The translations under genes and the position numbers were made by a program. Under the pieces are notes generated by a model that saw only the letters and a program-made list of their open reading frames with translations, was not told where the DNA came from and did no database searches. Positions 51,554 to 58,488 of a DNA stretch of 64,000 bases are shown here, one piece after another. The stretch's first letter is position 1; each line of letters starts with the position of its first letter. This DNA comes from DASRDR01 sp963812945 [NCBI: uncultured Candidatus Rokubacteria bacterium] (GTDB taxonomy: Bacteria; Methylomirabilota; Methylomirabilia; Rokubacteriales): positions 3,596,001-3,660,000 of the forward strand of contig CAWEXD010000008.1 in assembly GCA_963812945.1 (NCBI GenBank), given 5' to 3'.

Positions 51554-53437
51554 GTGGCCACGCGGATGGCCGCGCGCCATCTGCCTCACGGATCCGTCCT
51601 CGTCATCGGCGCCAGACGTGAAGAGGCACTGGGCCGGAGTCTTGCGAAGGCGCTCGGGGCGACGGTTCGGTCTTCACCGGACCCGCCTCTAGCCGCGCCC
51701 AATCCGTCTGCGAAGCTCGCCGTCCGCGTGAGCACAACCGGCGACGGTGAGGCGGAACGCGTGTTCGCCGCGTGGGCGCGAGCGGTCGGATTGCCGGCGC
51801 TCAGCGTGGTGCTCGAAGCCCACCAGGCATTGATCGGTCCGCTCGCGTTGTCGCGGAGACCCGGGTGCGGCTATTGCGCCTGGGCGCGCAGGCTCGCAGC
51901 AGCGGCGGCTGATTCGCGCTCCACCAGCAGTCCAGGGACCGCGGATTCGCTGCTGAACATCGCCAGTCCGGTGCTGGTGCGCGAGATCCGCACTGTCCTT
52001 CGCCAGGGCCCGGAGACTTCGTGTCTGCTCGACCACGTGCTGGCTGTCGAAGCCGAGACCGGGCAAGAGTCGCTCCATCGTGTCATTCCTCTCCCCCGCT
52101 GTGCCATCTGCGGCGGCGCGGCTGCTTTCCCACGGTCGGATCGAGACACCGTGCGGCTGTCCCCCGACGATCCTCTGGAGGTCGTGCTAGGCGAGCTCGC
52201 CGGCTGGGTCGATCCGCGGACCGGGGTTATCTCGCGGATCGTGCTGGAACAACCGACCGATACGGGAGTAGAGCTGCCTCTGGTCGCCACGGCCGCTCCT
52301 CCGCACATCGTGGAGGAGGAGGGCTCGTTGCGGCGCCTACCGATCGGCTGGGGCAAGGGCTTCACCGTGTCGGGCACGATCCTCTCCGCCGTCGGCGAAG
52401 CGATCGAGCGCTATGCGCCCTCGCTGCCCGACCTCGCGCGGTTCGTCTGGGAGCGTCCGGGAGACCTCGACGGTGACTTCCTTGATCCCCGAGCCTGCCC
52501 CCTCTACACGGACTCTCAGTACGACCGCGACGGATTCCCCTATGTCCGCTTCGATCCGAGCGTTCGCCATCCGTGGGTGCTCGGCCGGTGGCTGCGCGAC
52601 GATGCTCCGGTCTGGGTCCCCGCGATCCTCGTCTTTCAATCGCTCACACTGCGGCGGGAACACCTGATCTGCCAGGGAACCTCCAACGGGCTCGCCGCCG
52701 CGGCGGATCTCGAGGAGGCCGCGCTACGCGCGACGCTGGAACTGGTCGAACGCGACGCCTTCATGGCGGCCTGGCTCACCGGGTGCCCCGGCCAGCGAGT
52801 CGAGCTCGACGACGATCCTTCACTCCTCCGCGTGCTCAACGGCATCGCAGCCCTCGGAGCCGCGGTGGAGCTCTACGTGCTGCCAACGAGCGCCTGCGGC
52901 ACGACGGCGCTGTGCCTCGCGCTCGGCGACGGCGACCGGTATCCGGGCGTCACCATCGGTCTCGGCGCCGATCTCGATCCGCGCGTCGCTTTCCGGCAGG
53001 CGATCCTCGAGCTCGGCCAGACCGGTCCTCACCTGCGCCGCATGATGCGCGCGAGTGTATTACCGGCGCCGGGCGACCCTCACGACGTGCACGAGATGCT
53101 CCACCACGCGTCCTACTATTTTCCCTCCGAGCGCACGACCGCTTTCGATCGCCTACGCAGCAGCCGGCCGCGCATTTCCTTCCGCGACCTCGCCGCCGGC
53201 GAGCAGGAGCGGTCGTTGGGGAGCTGCGCGTCCGCTCTGGAGAAAGCGTCCGTCCGCGTCGCGCTGGTCGACGTCACCTCGCCCGACGTGGCGACCGGCC
53301 CGTTCCGCGTCGTGCGCGCGGTGAGCCCCGACCTCCAACCGATCTCGTATGGTTACGGTTTCGAGCGCCGGCCAGTGGAACGGATCCTCGCGCGAGGTCT
53401 CGCCTCACCAATTCCCGACGTTCATCCAATCTGGTGA
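51554..53437 (+). CDS. YcaO-domain azoline-forming cyclodehydratase (SagD/TOMM type) with N-terminal cysteine domain
   Basis: From the GTG at 51554 (an ATG at 51566 is also possible) the protein has 627 residues. The N-terminal 200 residues form a Rossmann-like domain (VLVIGARREEALGRSL) with two CxxC pairs, Cys105/Cys108 and Cys183/Cys186, as in the zinc-bearing partner domain fused to many TOMM cyclodehydratases. The YcaO domain shows ATP/Mg motifs GEAIERY (Glu282, Glu285), QGTSNGLAA and DLEEAALRATLELVERDAF. The tail is Pro-rich (SPIPDVHPIW). The family uses ATP to turn Cys, Ser or Thr of a peptide into azolines, or in some members to thioamidate. Codon use is less GC-extreme than surrounding genes. 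Confidence 0.9.
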   Translation: MATRMAARHLPHGSVLVIGARREEALGRSLAKALGATVRSSPDPPLAAPNPSAKLAVRVSTTGDGEAERVFAAWARAVGLPALSVVLEAHQALIGPLALSRRPGCGYCAWARRLAAAAADSRSTSSPGTADSLLNIASPVLVREIRTVLRQGPETSCLLDHVLAVEAETGQESLHRVIPLPRCAICGGAAAFPRSDRDTVRLSPDDPLEVVLGELAGWVDPRTGVISRIVLEQPTDTGVELPLVATAAPPHIVEEEGSLRRLPIGWGKGFTVSGTILSAVGEAIERYAPSLPDLARFVWERPGDLDGDFLDPRACPLYTDSQYDRDGFPYVRFDPSVRHPWVLGRWLRDDAPVWVPAILVFQSLTLRREHLICQGTSNGLAAAADLEEAALRATLELVERDAFMAAWLTGCPGQRVELDDDPSLLRVLNGIAALGAAVELYVLPTSACGTTALCLALGDGDRYPGVTIGLGADLDPRVAFRQAILELGQTGPHLRRMMRASVLPAPGDPHDVHEMLHHASYYFPSERTTAFDRLRSSRPRISFRDLAAGEQERSLGSCASALEKASVRVALVDVTSPDVATGPFRVVRAVSPDLQPISYGYGFERRPVERILARGLASPIPDVHPIW

Positions 53438-53446
53438 CGTCAAGAG

Positions 53447-53647
53447 ATGCCCCAACAGGGAACGCTGCCGCTGGTCGCGGCGCCGCCATGCTCCGCACCA
53501 CAGCCGACCGCTGAGGCACCGGGCAGCCCAATCACCTCCACATTGGCGGCCCGCCGGTACAACACCCAGGGGTCGCTTGCGGCCCCGGACTTCCGGAGCC
53601 CGGTGGACCGCCGGGCGACTCTGAGATCCGAGCCCTCATCGGTCTAG
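53447..53647 (+). CDS. Small Ser/Thr/Pro-rich ORF after the YcaO gene, candidate precursor peptide
   Basis: An ATG 9 bp after the YcaO stop, with AAGAG before it, opens a 66-residue frame. The product is rich in Ser, Thr, Pro and Ala and has one Cys (LVAAPPCSAPQPTAEAPG). It fills most of the gap to the 750-residue gene. Position right after a cyclodehydratase and composition fit a RiPP precursor, but it lacks an obvious leader/core boundary and could be a chance frame in GC-rich DNA. Confidence 0.35.
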   Translation: MPQQGTLPLVAAPPCSAPQPTAEAPGSPITSTLAARRYNTQGSLAAPDFRSPVDRRATLRSEPSSV

Positions 53648-53681
53648 GGAAGCGGGGAAAACTCCAGAGAGGAGACAGGGT

Positions 53682-55934
53682 ATGGCCGAAAAGGGAAGGC
53701 GCCCGACCCAAGCCTCACAGCCCGACGACAGTGGAAGCGATCCCGAGCTTCGATTCGCGCTGAAGGAACTGCTGGCGGCCTTTGAACCGGTCATCGCGGA
53801 GAATCTCGACCTGGCACGGGCTCCGGACAAGATTCAAGATCCAGGCGACCAGCGGGACTGCGAGGCGGAGATCGCCCTCGCGAACCGCATCTTCGGCAAG
53901 TTCTGGAGCGAGAAGGTCGCGCTCGCCATTCTCCCGAAGGAGGCGGTCGAGAAGTTCGGCCCGATCGACAAATGGCGATGGTGCTTCCTGCACATCCGCT
54001 GTTGCATCATCTTCGGCTGGCTGTTGTGCCACGGCCCGCGCGGGATTCGCGGTTTCAGCTACTACCTGTACCGGTATTGGCGCTGCGTGCGCGAGGTGCT
54101 CGGGCGGCCGGTGTCCAATCCGCCCACAGTGGTCGAGCAAAAGGATTTTCAGACGTTGGTCGGTGCCTTGGCCACGGCCTACCGGCCGTACCTCGGCGAG
54201 CAGATGTCAGCCGCCGACGCTGCCACTCGAATCGCCGACGAGGTGATCGCCGGCACAATCGATTGCACCGCCGAAGAAGGAGACGCAGCCGCCGCCTTCG
54301 AGCGAATGCTGACCCCCGCCACGGCAGAGGCTCTGCTGGGCGCGGAGGCGTTTGCCGCGCACCGGCAGGATCCATTCTTCTGGTTCTGTCGCTGCTGGTG
54401 CCTGTGCGCGATCCGCTTCGGATGCTGCCTGGCGCGTGCCCATAGCGTGGCTGAGTTCCTCCGTTGCCTGCGTTTCTATCGACGCTGCCTGCGCGATTGC
54501 TTCCAGCCCCTGACTTGTGACCTGACGGCGCCGACCGATTGCGTCGAGGAGGTCACGATCCAGGATCTTCCGGGCTTCCTCGTCCCGGTGATGGGCACGG
54601 CGGGAGGCGCGGGGTTCTCCCACTATGCCCTCGAATGGTCGACGAACGGCATCGTGTACCACGCGGACAGCTTCTACTATCCGCCGATTCCTCCCGGCAA
54701 CACCGTCCAGGGCACCATTCCGGTCTTCGGCGGATTGCTGGCCTACTTCGACACGACTCTCCAGAATCCGGGTCCGCACTGGATTCGCCTGACCGCGTTC
54801 TCGGTGACTGGCGAGAAGTGCGTCAGGACAACATTCTTCGAGCTGTCAAAGAACGACGTGAGGATTCTCGGCGTGGGCGGCCACTTCACCCTCGACACGG
54901 GGTGGGCCGATCCCGCCGCGAAGTTCGTCGAGACCGTGCCCGCACTGTGCACTCGGCCGACGAGCGTCGAGGAGGTCTCCTTCGGCGGATGCCTCTCCGT
55001 GAGCGGCGGAGCGTTCGTGGGCGGGTGCGAAGGCAAGAGCGTCAAGCGGTATCTCCTGGAATACAAGGCCGGTATCGATACGAGTTGCGTCAGCGGCGGC
55101 TGGACGAAGTTCTGGGAAATCATCTACGCCACCCCGTCCCAGAACCGCTGGATCAACTGGCGCACCGACTCCTCCGTGCTGACGAGCACGTGGGTCGACG
55201 ACTGCTACATTCCCACGTTCATTCCGCCGTTCTGCTCGCCGTTTCGCAAGGTGGATCCGCTCTCGTTGCTGTCGCCTGACTGTTGGGCCACTGTCCTGGG
55301 AGGGTGCCAGTTGAGCGGACTCTTCACGATCCGCCTGACGGTCGAGGCGACCGACGGCACCACCTACTGCGATACGCAGCGGATGTGGCTCGACAACAAG
55401 CCGATCTGCGGGCGCATTCGCATCGACGCGGTTCCCAAGTGCGCGGACCTCTTTGTCAGCAAGTTCGCCCTGCCCCCGGACTGCTCCGTTCCGTGGAGTC
55501 TGCCGGTGTCCGGAATCGCCTTCGACCCGCTGATCGACTCGGGGATGCTGGCCACTCGTCCAAACGACAACTTTGACTTCTACACCGTGACAGTGACGAA
55601 GCAGGGTGGCCCCTCGCTGAGCATTCCGATTCCGGGCCCGGGCGGCGCGTGCTTCTACGGGACGTCGCGTGTCGGCTACTGCCAGCTGTGCCCGGGTGAT
55701 CCGCCGCCCGTGGGCGATGGCTTCGGGACGCTCGCGCACTTCGACTTGCGCGCCGTCGACCCGCTGTGCAGCGCTTCCCTTCCCTATGCCGTCCCGGCGG
55801 GATTCACGATTCCGCGGGGCGACTGCTGCGTGTACACGTTCCACGTCTACACGCAGGATCGGACGATCACGCCGGGCGGCGTTCACTGGGCCACAGATGT
55901 GTGGCCGGTGAAGATTTGCAACGATCTCAGGTAG
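53682..55934 (+). CDS. Large cysteine- and aromatic-rich protein of unknown function with a duplicated module
   Basis: A GAGAGGAG site precedes the ATG; 750 residues, no signal peptide. Residues about 27-145 and 155-280 look like two copies of one module. Each ends in a Trp/Cys-rich block: KWRWCFLHIRCCIIFGWLLC (97-116) with YRYWRCVREVLGRP (130-143), and FFWFCRCWCLCAIRFGCC (232-249) with RFYRRCLRDCFQPL (264-277). About 18 cysteines occur in the first 290 residues. The remainder (285-750) is beta-rich, with Ig/fibronectin-like strands such as HWIRLTAFSVTGEKC and GLFTIRLTVEATDGTTYC, and further cysteines. I do not recognise the family. Its cysteines make it a conceivable YcaO substrate or structural partner. 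Confidence 0.85.
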   Translation: MAEKGRRPTQASQPDDSGSDPELRFALKELLAAFEPVIAENLDLARAPDKIQDPGDQRDCEAEIALANRIFGKFWSEKVALAILPKEAVEKFGPIDKWRWCFLHIRCCIIFGWLLCHGPRGIRGFSYYLYRYWRCVREVLGRPVSNPPTVVEQKDFQTLVGALATAYRPYLGEQMSAADAATRIADEVIAGTIDCTAEEGDAAAAFERMLTPATAEALLGAEAFAAHRQDPFFWFCRCWCLCAIRFGCCLARAHSVAEFLRCLRFYRRCLRDCFQPLTCDLTAPTDCVEEVTIQDLPGFLVPVMGTAGGAGFSHYALEWSTNGIVYHADSFYYPPIPPGNTVQGTIPVFGGLLAYFDTTLQNPGPHWIRLTAFSVTGEKCVRTTFFELSKNDVRILGVGGHFTLDTGWADPAAKFVETVPALCTRPTSVEEVSFGGCLSVSGGAFVGGCEGKSVKRYLLEYKAGIDTSCVSGGWTKFWEIIYATPSQNRWINWRTDSSVLTSTWVDDCYIPTFIPPFCSPFRKVDPLSLLSPDCWATVLGGCQLSGLFTIRLTVEATDGTTYCDTQRMWLDNKPICGRIRIDAVPKCADLFVSKFALPPDCSVPWSLPVSGIAFDPLIDSGMLATRPNDNFDFYTVTVTKQGGPSLSIPIPGPGGACFYGTSRVGYCQLCPGDPPPVGDGFGTLAHFDLRAVDPLCSASLPYAVPAGFTIPRGDCCVYTFHVYTQDRTITPGGVHWATDVWPVKICNDLR

Positions 55935-55938
55935 GGAC

Positions 55939-56268
55939 ATGATCGCGGAGGCGGGCGCCGGCGAATTCGTCATTCGATTCGCTGTCTGCTCGCTCGCCGC
56001 CTGGCGCCTCACTCACCTGATCGTATCGGAGGACGGGCCGGGCGACCTCATCGCCGGCCTGCGGCGGGGGCTCGGCGCGGGCTTCTGGGGGCGATTGATG
56101 GACTGCTTCTACTGCCTGTCGGCGTGGGTGGCCGCTCCCCTGGCATTCGTCGTGGCGCGCAGCTACAGCGAGCTGCTTCTGGTGTGGCTCGCCCTGTCGG
56201 CTGCGGCTTGCTTGCTCGAGCGGACCACCGCGCCGCCCGTCATGATTCGGCGATCCGATCAGGATTGA
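55939..56268 (+). CDS. Small membrane protein, DUF1360-like
   Basis: The 109-residue protein starts 4 bp after the large gene. It has the pattern of the DUF1360 family: an N-terminal helix with AAWRLTHLIVSEDGPGDLI, an amphipathic Arg-rich segment, the CxxC in MDCFYCLSAWVAAPLAF (Cys56, Cys59), then a second hydrophobic region (LLLVWLALSAAACLL). Members occur in phages and in bacterial genomes and are of unknown function. Its place after the cysteine-rich protein suggests a membrane anchor or exporter-like role for that product. Confidence 0.75.
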   Translation: MIAEAGAGEFVIRFAVCSLAAWRLTHLIVSEDGPGDLIAGLRRGLGAGFWGRLMDCFYCLSAWVAAPLAFVVARSYSELLLVWLALSAAACLLERTTAPPVMIRRSDQD

Positions 56269-56281
56269 AAAGAGGAGCGAA

Positions 56282-56581
56282 ATGGCTTGTTGTGGACAGA
56301 ATCGCTCATCGGCCGAGGCGACCGTGTCGGCTGCCCCAGCGTACGTTGGGACACACGCCAGTGGCCGAGCCTCCCGCGCACCCGCGTTTCAGTCCCGGCC
56401 GGCACCGGCAACGGCCGATACCGTGACTCTCCGCAGCCGCGACCGTGGCTCGACCGTCGTGACCGGGCCGGTGAGCGGGCAGCGTTACCAGTTCCCCGCC
56501 GGAATGTCGATGGTCGCCATCGATCGCCGCGATGCCCAGCGGCTCGTGGACACGGGCCTGTTCGAGCGCGTCTGGGGCTAG
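56282..56581 (+). CDS. Small protein beginning MACCGQ, unknown function
   Basis: An AAGAGGAG site lies 6 bp before the ATG. The 99-residue product has a vicinal Cys pair at positions 3-4 (MACCGQNRSS), a low-complexity Ser/Ala/Pro stretch to about residue 45, then a folded part with VVTGPVSGQRYQFPAGM and VAIDRRDAQRLVDTGLFERV. Short proteins of this layout are found in phage and phage-like structural clusters, as I recall them; this is not proven here. The CC pair makes it another possible substrate for the cyclodehydratase. Confidence 0.7.
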   Translation: MACCGQNRSSAEATVSAAPAYVGTHASGRASRAPAFQSRPAPATADTVTLRSRDRGSTVVTGPVSGQRYQFPAGMSMVAIDRRDAQRLVDTGLFERVWG

Positions 56582-56641
56582 GGCCGTCGAGCGTTCGGCG
56601 CGTGCGCTATGAACCCTCACGTCCAGCCGAAAGGAGTTGCC

Positions 56642-56797
56642 ATGATCAGCGTAGCGGCCGGAGCCCACCTGGACGTGGCGGTGGATCATCCGGCGGGGCC
56701 GGAGCCTCGGGAGAGTTCTGAGCTCCGCGAGACGCCCGCTCGCGTTGGAACCGGCGGCGAACCTGGCTGCGCACGCCACCGGCCGCATTCCAGATGA
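56642..56797 (+). CDS. Short ORF with strong ribosome site at the end of the YcaO set, probably truncated
   Basis: GAAAGGAG lies 6 bp before an ATG at 56642. The 51-residue frame starts MISVAAGAHLDVAVDHPAGP and then turns Arg/Pro-rich and unfold-like. It overlaps the 3' end of the convergent ATP-grasp gene. The good ribosome site and the first residues suggest the start of a seventh gene cut off by a rearrangement or frameshift. Confidence 0.33.
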   Translation: MISVAAGAHLDVAVDHPAGPEPRESSELRETPARVGTGGEPGCARHRPHSR

Positions 56798-57965
56798 ACG
56801 GCCACGGATCGGACCGGCTCCAGACGCCCAGGGACGCGGCTCGCCGGAGCGCGGAGAAGGCCTCCGGCAACTGGCGCCAGGCGCGCCGCCCGCCTTTGGC
56901 GAGTCCGAAGAGGTAGGGTTTCTCCCAGACCCAGCCGACGCCGTCGGCATACGACGACTCGACGGCGAGCGGCTGGCCCGTATGCAGCCGGTACAGAAGC
57001 GTGGCCACGTCGAATCCCAGGACCGTGCAAAGCCCGACCATCCCGGCCACGCGGGGATCGATCTTCATGAGCACCAGCGCACCATCGGACGGGCGGCGCC
57101 GGTACTCGACCGTGACGACACCCGTCAACCGCACGCGGGCGACCAGGGCGGCGGTGGCGGCGACCGCCTCATCGTCGTGCGTGCTCTCGCAATGGACGTT
57201 GCCCCCGTACCAGTGTCCACCCAGCTGGAAGTAGGGGTAGAGCTTGAGGCGACGGACCACGCGATGGCCGATCGGCCGGTGTCCGTCGTCCGCGAGCATG
57301 ACCACCCCGACGCAGTCGCGTGCCTCTCCCGGCACGACCTCCTGAACCATCGGCGGCCCGCCGCACCGTCGGGACAAGTCGGCCGCAATGCGTTGTGCGG
57401 ACGCCAGGTCCCCTCCGGCCGGCACGGTGAAGCGGACGTTCTGGGGATCGGCAGGCTCGACGCCCGTTGGAGGCACGCTGAACAAGTAGCGCCGGCGCGC
57501 GAAGTCGAGTCCCCGCAGGAGGCGGTCCAGCTCGTCCACGCCCTCGGGGACGAAGAATACCGGCGTGCGGAGCGGGATCGTCGCCGCGAGCCGGTACAGT
57601 TTCGCCTTGTCCAGTGCCGTCTCGAGCACATCCCAGGAAGGAACGGTCATGACGAACCGGCAGGCCAGACGGTCGCGATGGCGGGCGACGATGCGCAGAT
57701 AGTGGTCGCTCGTCGGAATCAGGACCGCCTGGTCCACTCCCTCCAGCGACTCGAGGAACGCCAGCGTCTCCTCGGCGTCGTCGGTATCGAGCAGGTGGGC
57801 CCAGCTGGGCAGCCTGGAATGGAGACCCGGCGCGTACTTGTAGCGATCGACGACAGTGACCTTCACGCCGGCGTTGGCGAGGGATCGAAGCATCGCCAGA
57901 CCGCGCGGATGCTCGACTCCGAGCACGACGGCCGGACGCGCGACGTCGAGGGCCGGCAGGACCAT
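56646..57965 (-). CDS. ATP-grasp family protein
   Basis: From the ATG at 57965 the protein has 439 residues. The N-terminal domain (AVVLGVEHPRGLAMLRSLANAG, VTVVDRYKYAPGLHSRL) and the central lid resemble carbamoyl-phosphate-synthase-like ATP-grasp ligases. The Mg/ATP region is GVVTVEYRRRPSDGALVLMKIDPRVAG, though the usual Glu-x-Asn is Lys-Ile-Asp here. Such proteins ligate a carboxylate to an amine or thiol, often in small-molecule or peptide tailoring. It lies between the YcaO genes and the tRNA and faces them. The C-terminal 40 residues are Arg/Pro-rich and may be out of family. Confidence 0.8.
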   Translation of the reverse strand: MVLPALDVARPAVVLGVEHPRGLAMLRSLANAGVKVTVVDRYKYAPGLHSRLPSWAHLLDTDDAEETLAFLESLEGVDQAVLIPTSDHYLRIVARHRDRLACRFVMTVPSWDVLETALDKAKLYRLAATIPLRTPVFFVPEGVDELDRLLRGLDFARRRYLFSVPPTGVEPADPQNVRFTVPAGGDLASAQRIAADLSRRCGGPPMVQEVVPGEARDCVGVVMLADDGHRPIGHRVVRRLKLYPYFQLGGHWYGGNVHCESTHDDEAVAATAALVARVRLTGVVTVEYRRRPSDGALVLMKIDPRVAGMVGLCTVLGFDVATLLYRLHTGQPLAVESSYADGVGWVWEKPYLFGLAKGGRRAWRQLPEAFSALRRAASLGVWSRSDPWPFIWNAAGGVRSQVRRRFQRERASRGAQNSPEAPAPPDDPPPRPGGLRPLR

Positions 57966-58104
57966 GAGGCTCCCGTGGGTTGCGCGACGACAATACCACG
58001 ACGACCGATCGGGGGAGCGTCGGCCGACCCCACGGGTGCCCCCCTCGGCGCCACCTTGATCGCAGCCGGGGGCTGCGGCGGTTGGCAGGTGCGGCGGCGT
58101 GGAG

Positions 58105-58171
58105 GTGGTGGAGGTGATGGAAAGGCTGGAGCCGACGATCGGACTTGAACCGATGACCTGTCGATTACGAA
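58105..58171 (-). repeat. Right att-like site: tRNA-Thr 3' half plus 22 bp
   Basis: This block is the counterpart of 48968-49034 (62 of 67 bases match). It spans tRNA nucleotides 32-76 and 22 bp beyond the 3' end. Here the tRNA is complete, so after integration the gene kept function at this end. Confidence 0.85.
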
Positions 58172-58202
58172 TCGACTGCTCTACCAACTGAGCTACGTCG
58201 GC
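58127..58202 (-). tRNA. tRNA-Thr(CGU)
   Basis: The 76-nt gene folds into a full cloverleaf: acceptor GCCGACG/CGTCGGC, D arm GCTC-AGTTGGTA-GAGC, anticodon stem GTCGA/TCGAC with loop TTCGTAA (anticodon CGT, reading ACG), T arm ATCGG-TTCAAGT-CCGAT, discriminator T and encoded CCA. It reads codon ACG, which is common in this GC-rich genome. It is the apparent attachment site of the island to its left. Confidence 0.97.
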
Positions 58203-58452
58203 CCCGGACCCGCAGGGTACCACATCCGAGGCGGGATTTCCTCGCCATCACGGGGGGTTCCGTGGCCGGGCCCGGCGCGTCTCGCGGCCGTTTCATGGAG
58301 TTCATCAACCGCTCCTTGCGGGATGTCGTCGCCGCCACGCCGTGAGCTTCACCCGCAGCCGCCCGTGGAAGAGGTAACCCGTCCCGAGCGTGGGCGCGGC
58401 CTCGGCGTGCGGCCGGCCCGATGTCGGAGCCATCGAGCCAGCGCCGACCGTC

Positions 58453-58481
58453 TTGGACCGTCCGGAATCACGCGCTAGACT
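58453..58481 (+). promoter_or_regulatory. Promoter giving an apparently leaderless mRNA
   Basis: TTGGAC (58453-58458), 17 bp, TAGACT (58476-58481). The GTG start at 58489 follows after exactly 7 bp, where transcription should begin. The same arrangement occurs at 61865-61901. Confidence 0.6.
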
Positions 58482-58488
58482 TCCTGTC

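Larger units (their letters stand above)
48968..58171. mobile_element. Putative tRNA-Thr-integrated genomic island (YcaO island)
   Basis: The 9.1-kb segment is bracketed by the direct repeats at 48968 and 58105, the latter within an intact tRNA-Thr. It holds an orphan REC-AraC regulator, a non-coding stretch, a YcaO-centred gene set on the plus strand and an ATP-grasp gene next to the tRNA. No integrase, relaxase or replication gene is recognisable, so the island is either decayed, or was moved by functions in trans. Five mismatches between the att-like copies suggest an old insertion. Confidence 0.68.

Noticed and set aside
57966-58223. N-terminal 86-codon extension of the ATP-grasp frame on the minus strand
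   Set aside because: It translates the tRNA-Thr gene (a protein containing VAQLVEQSIRNRQVIGSS, the familiar false ORF from tRNA), so the real start is the ATG at 57965.
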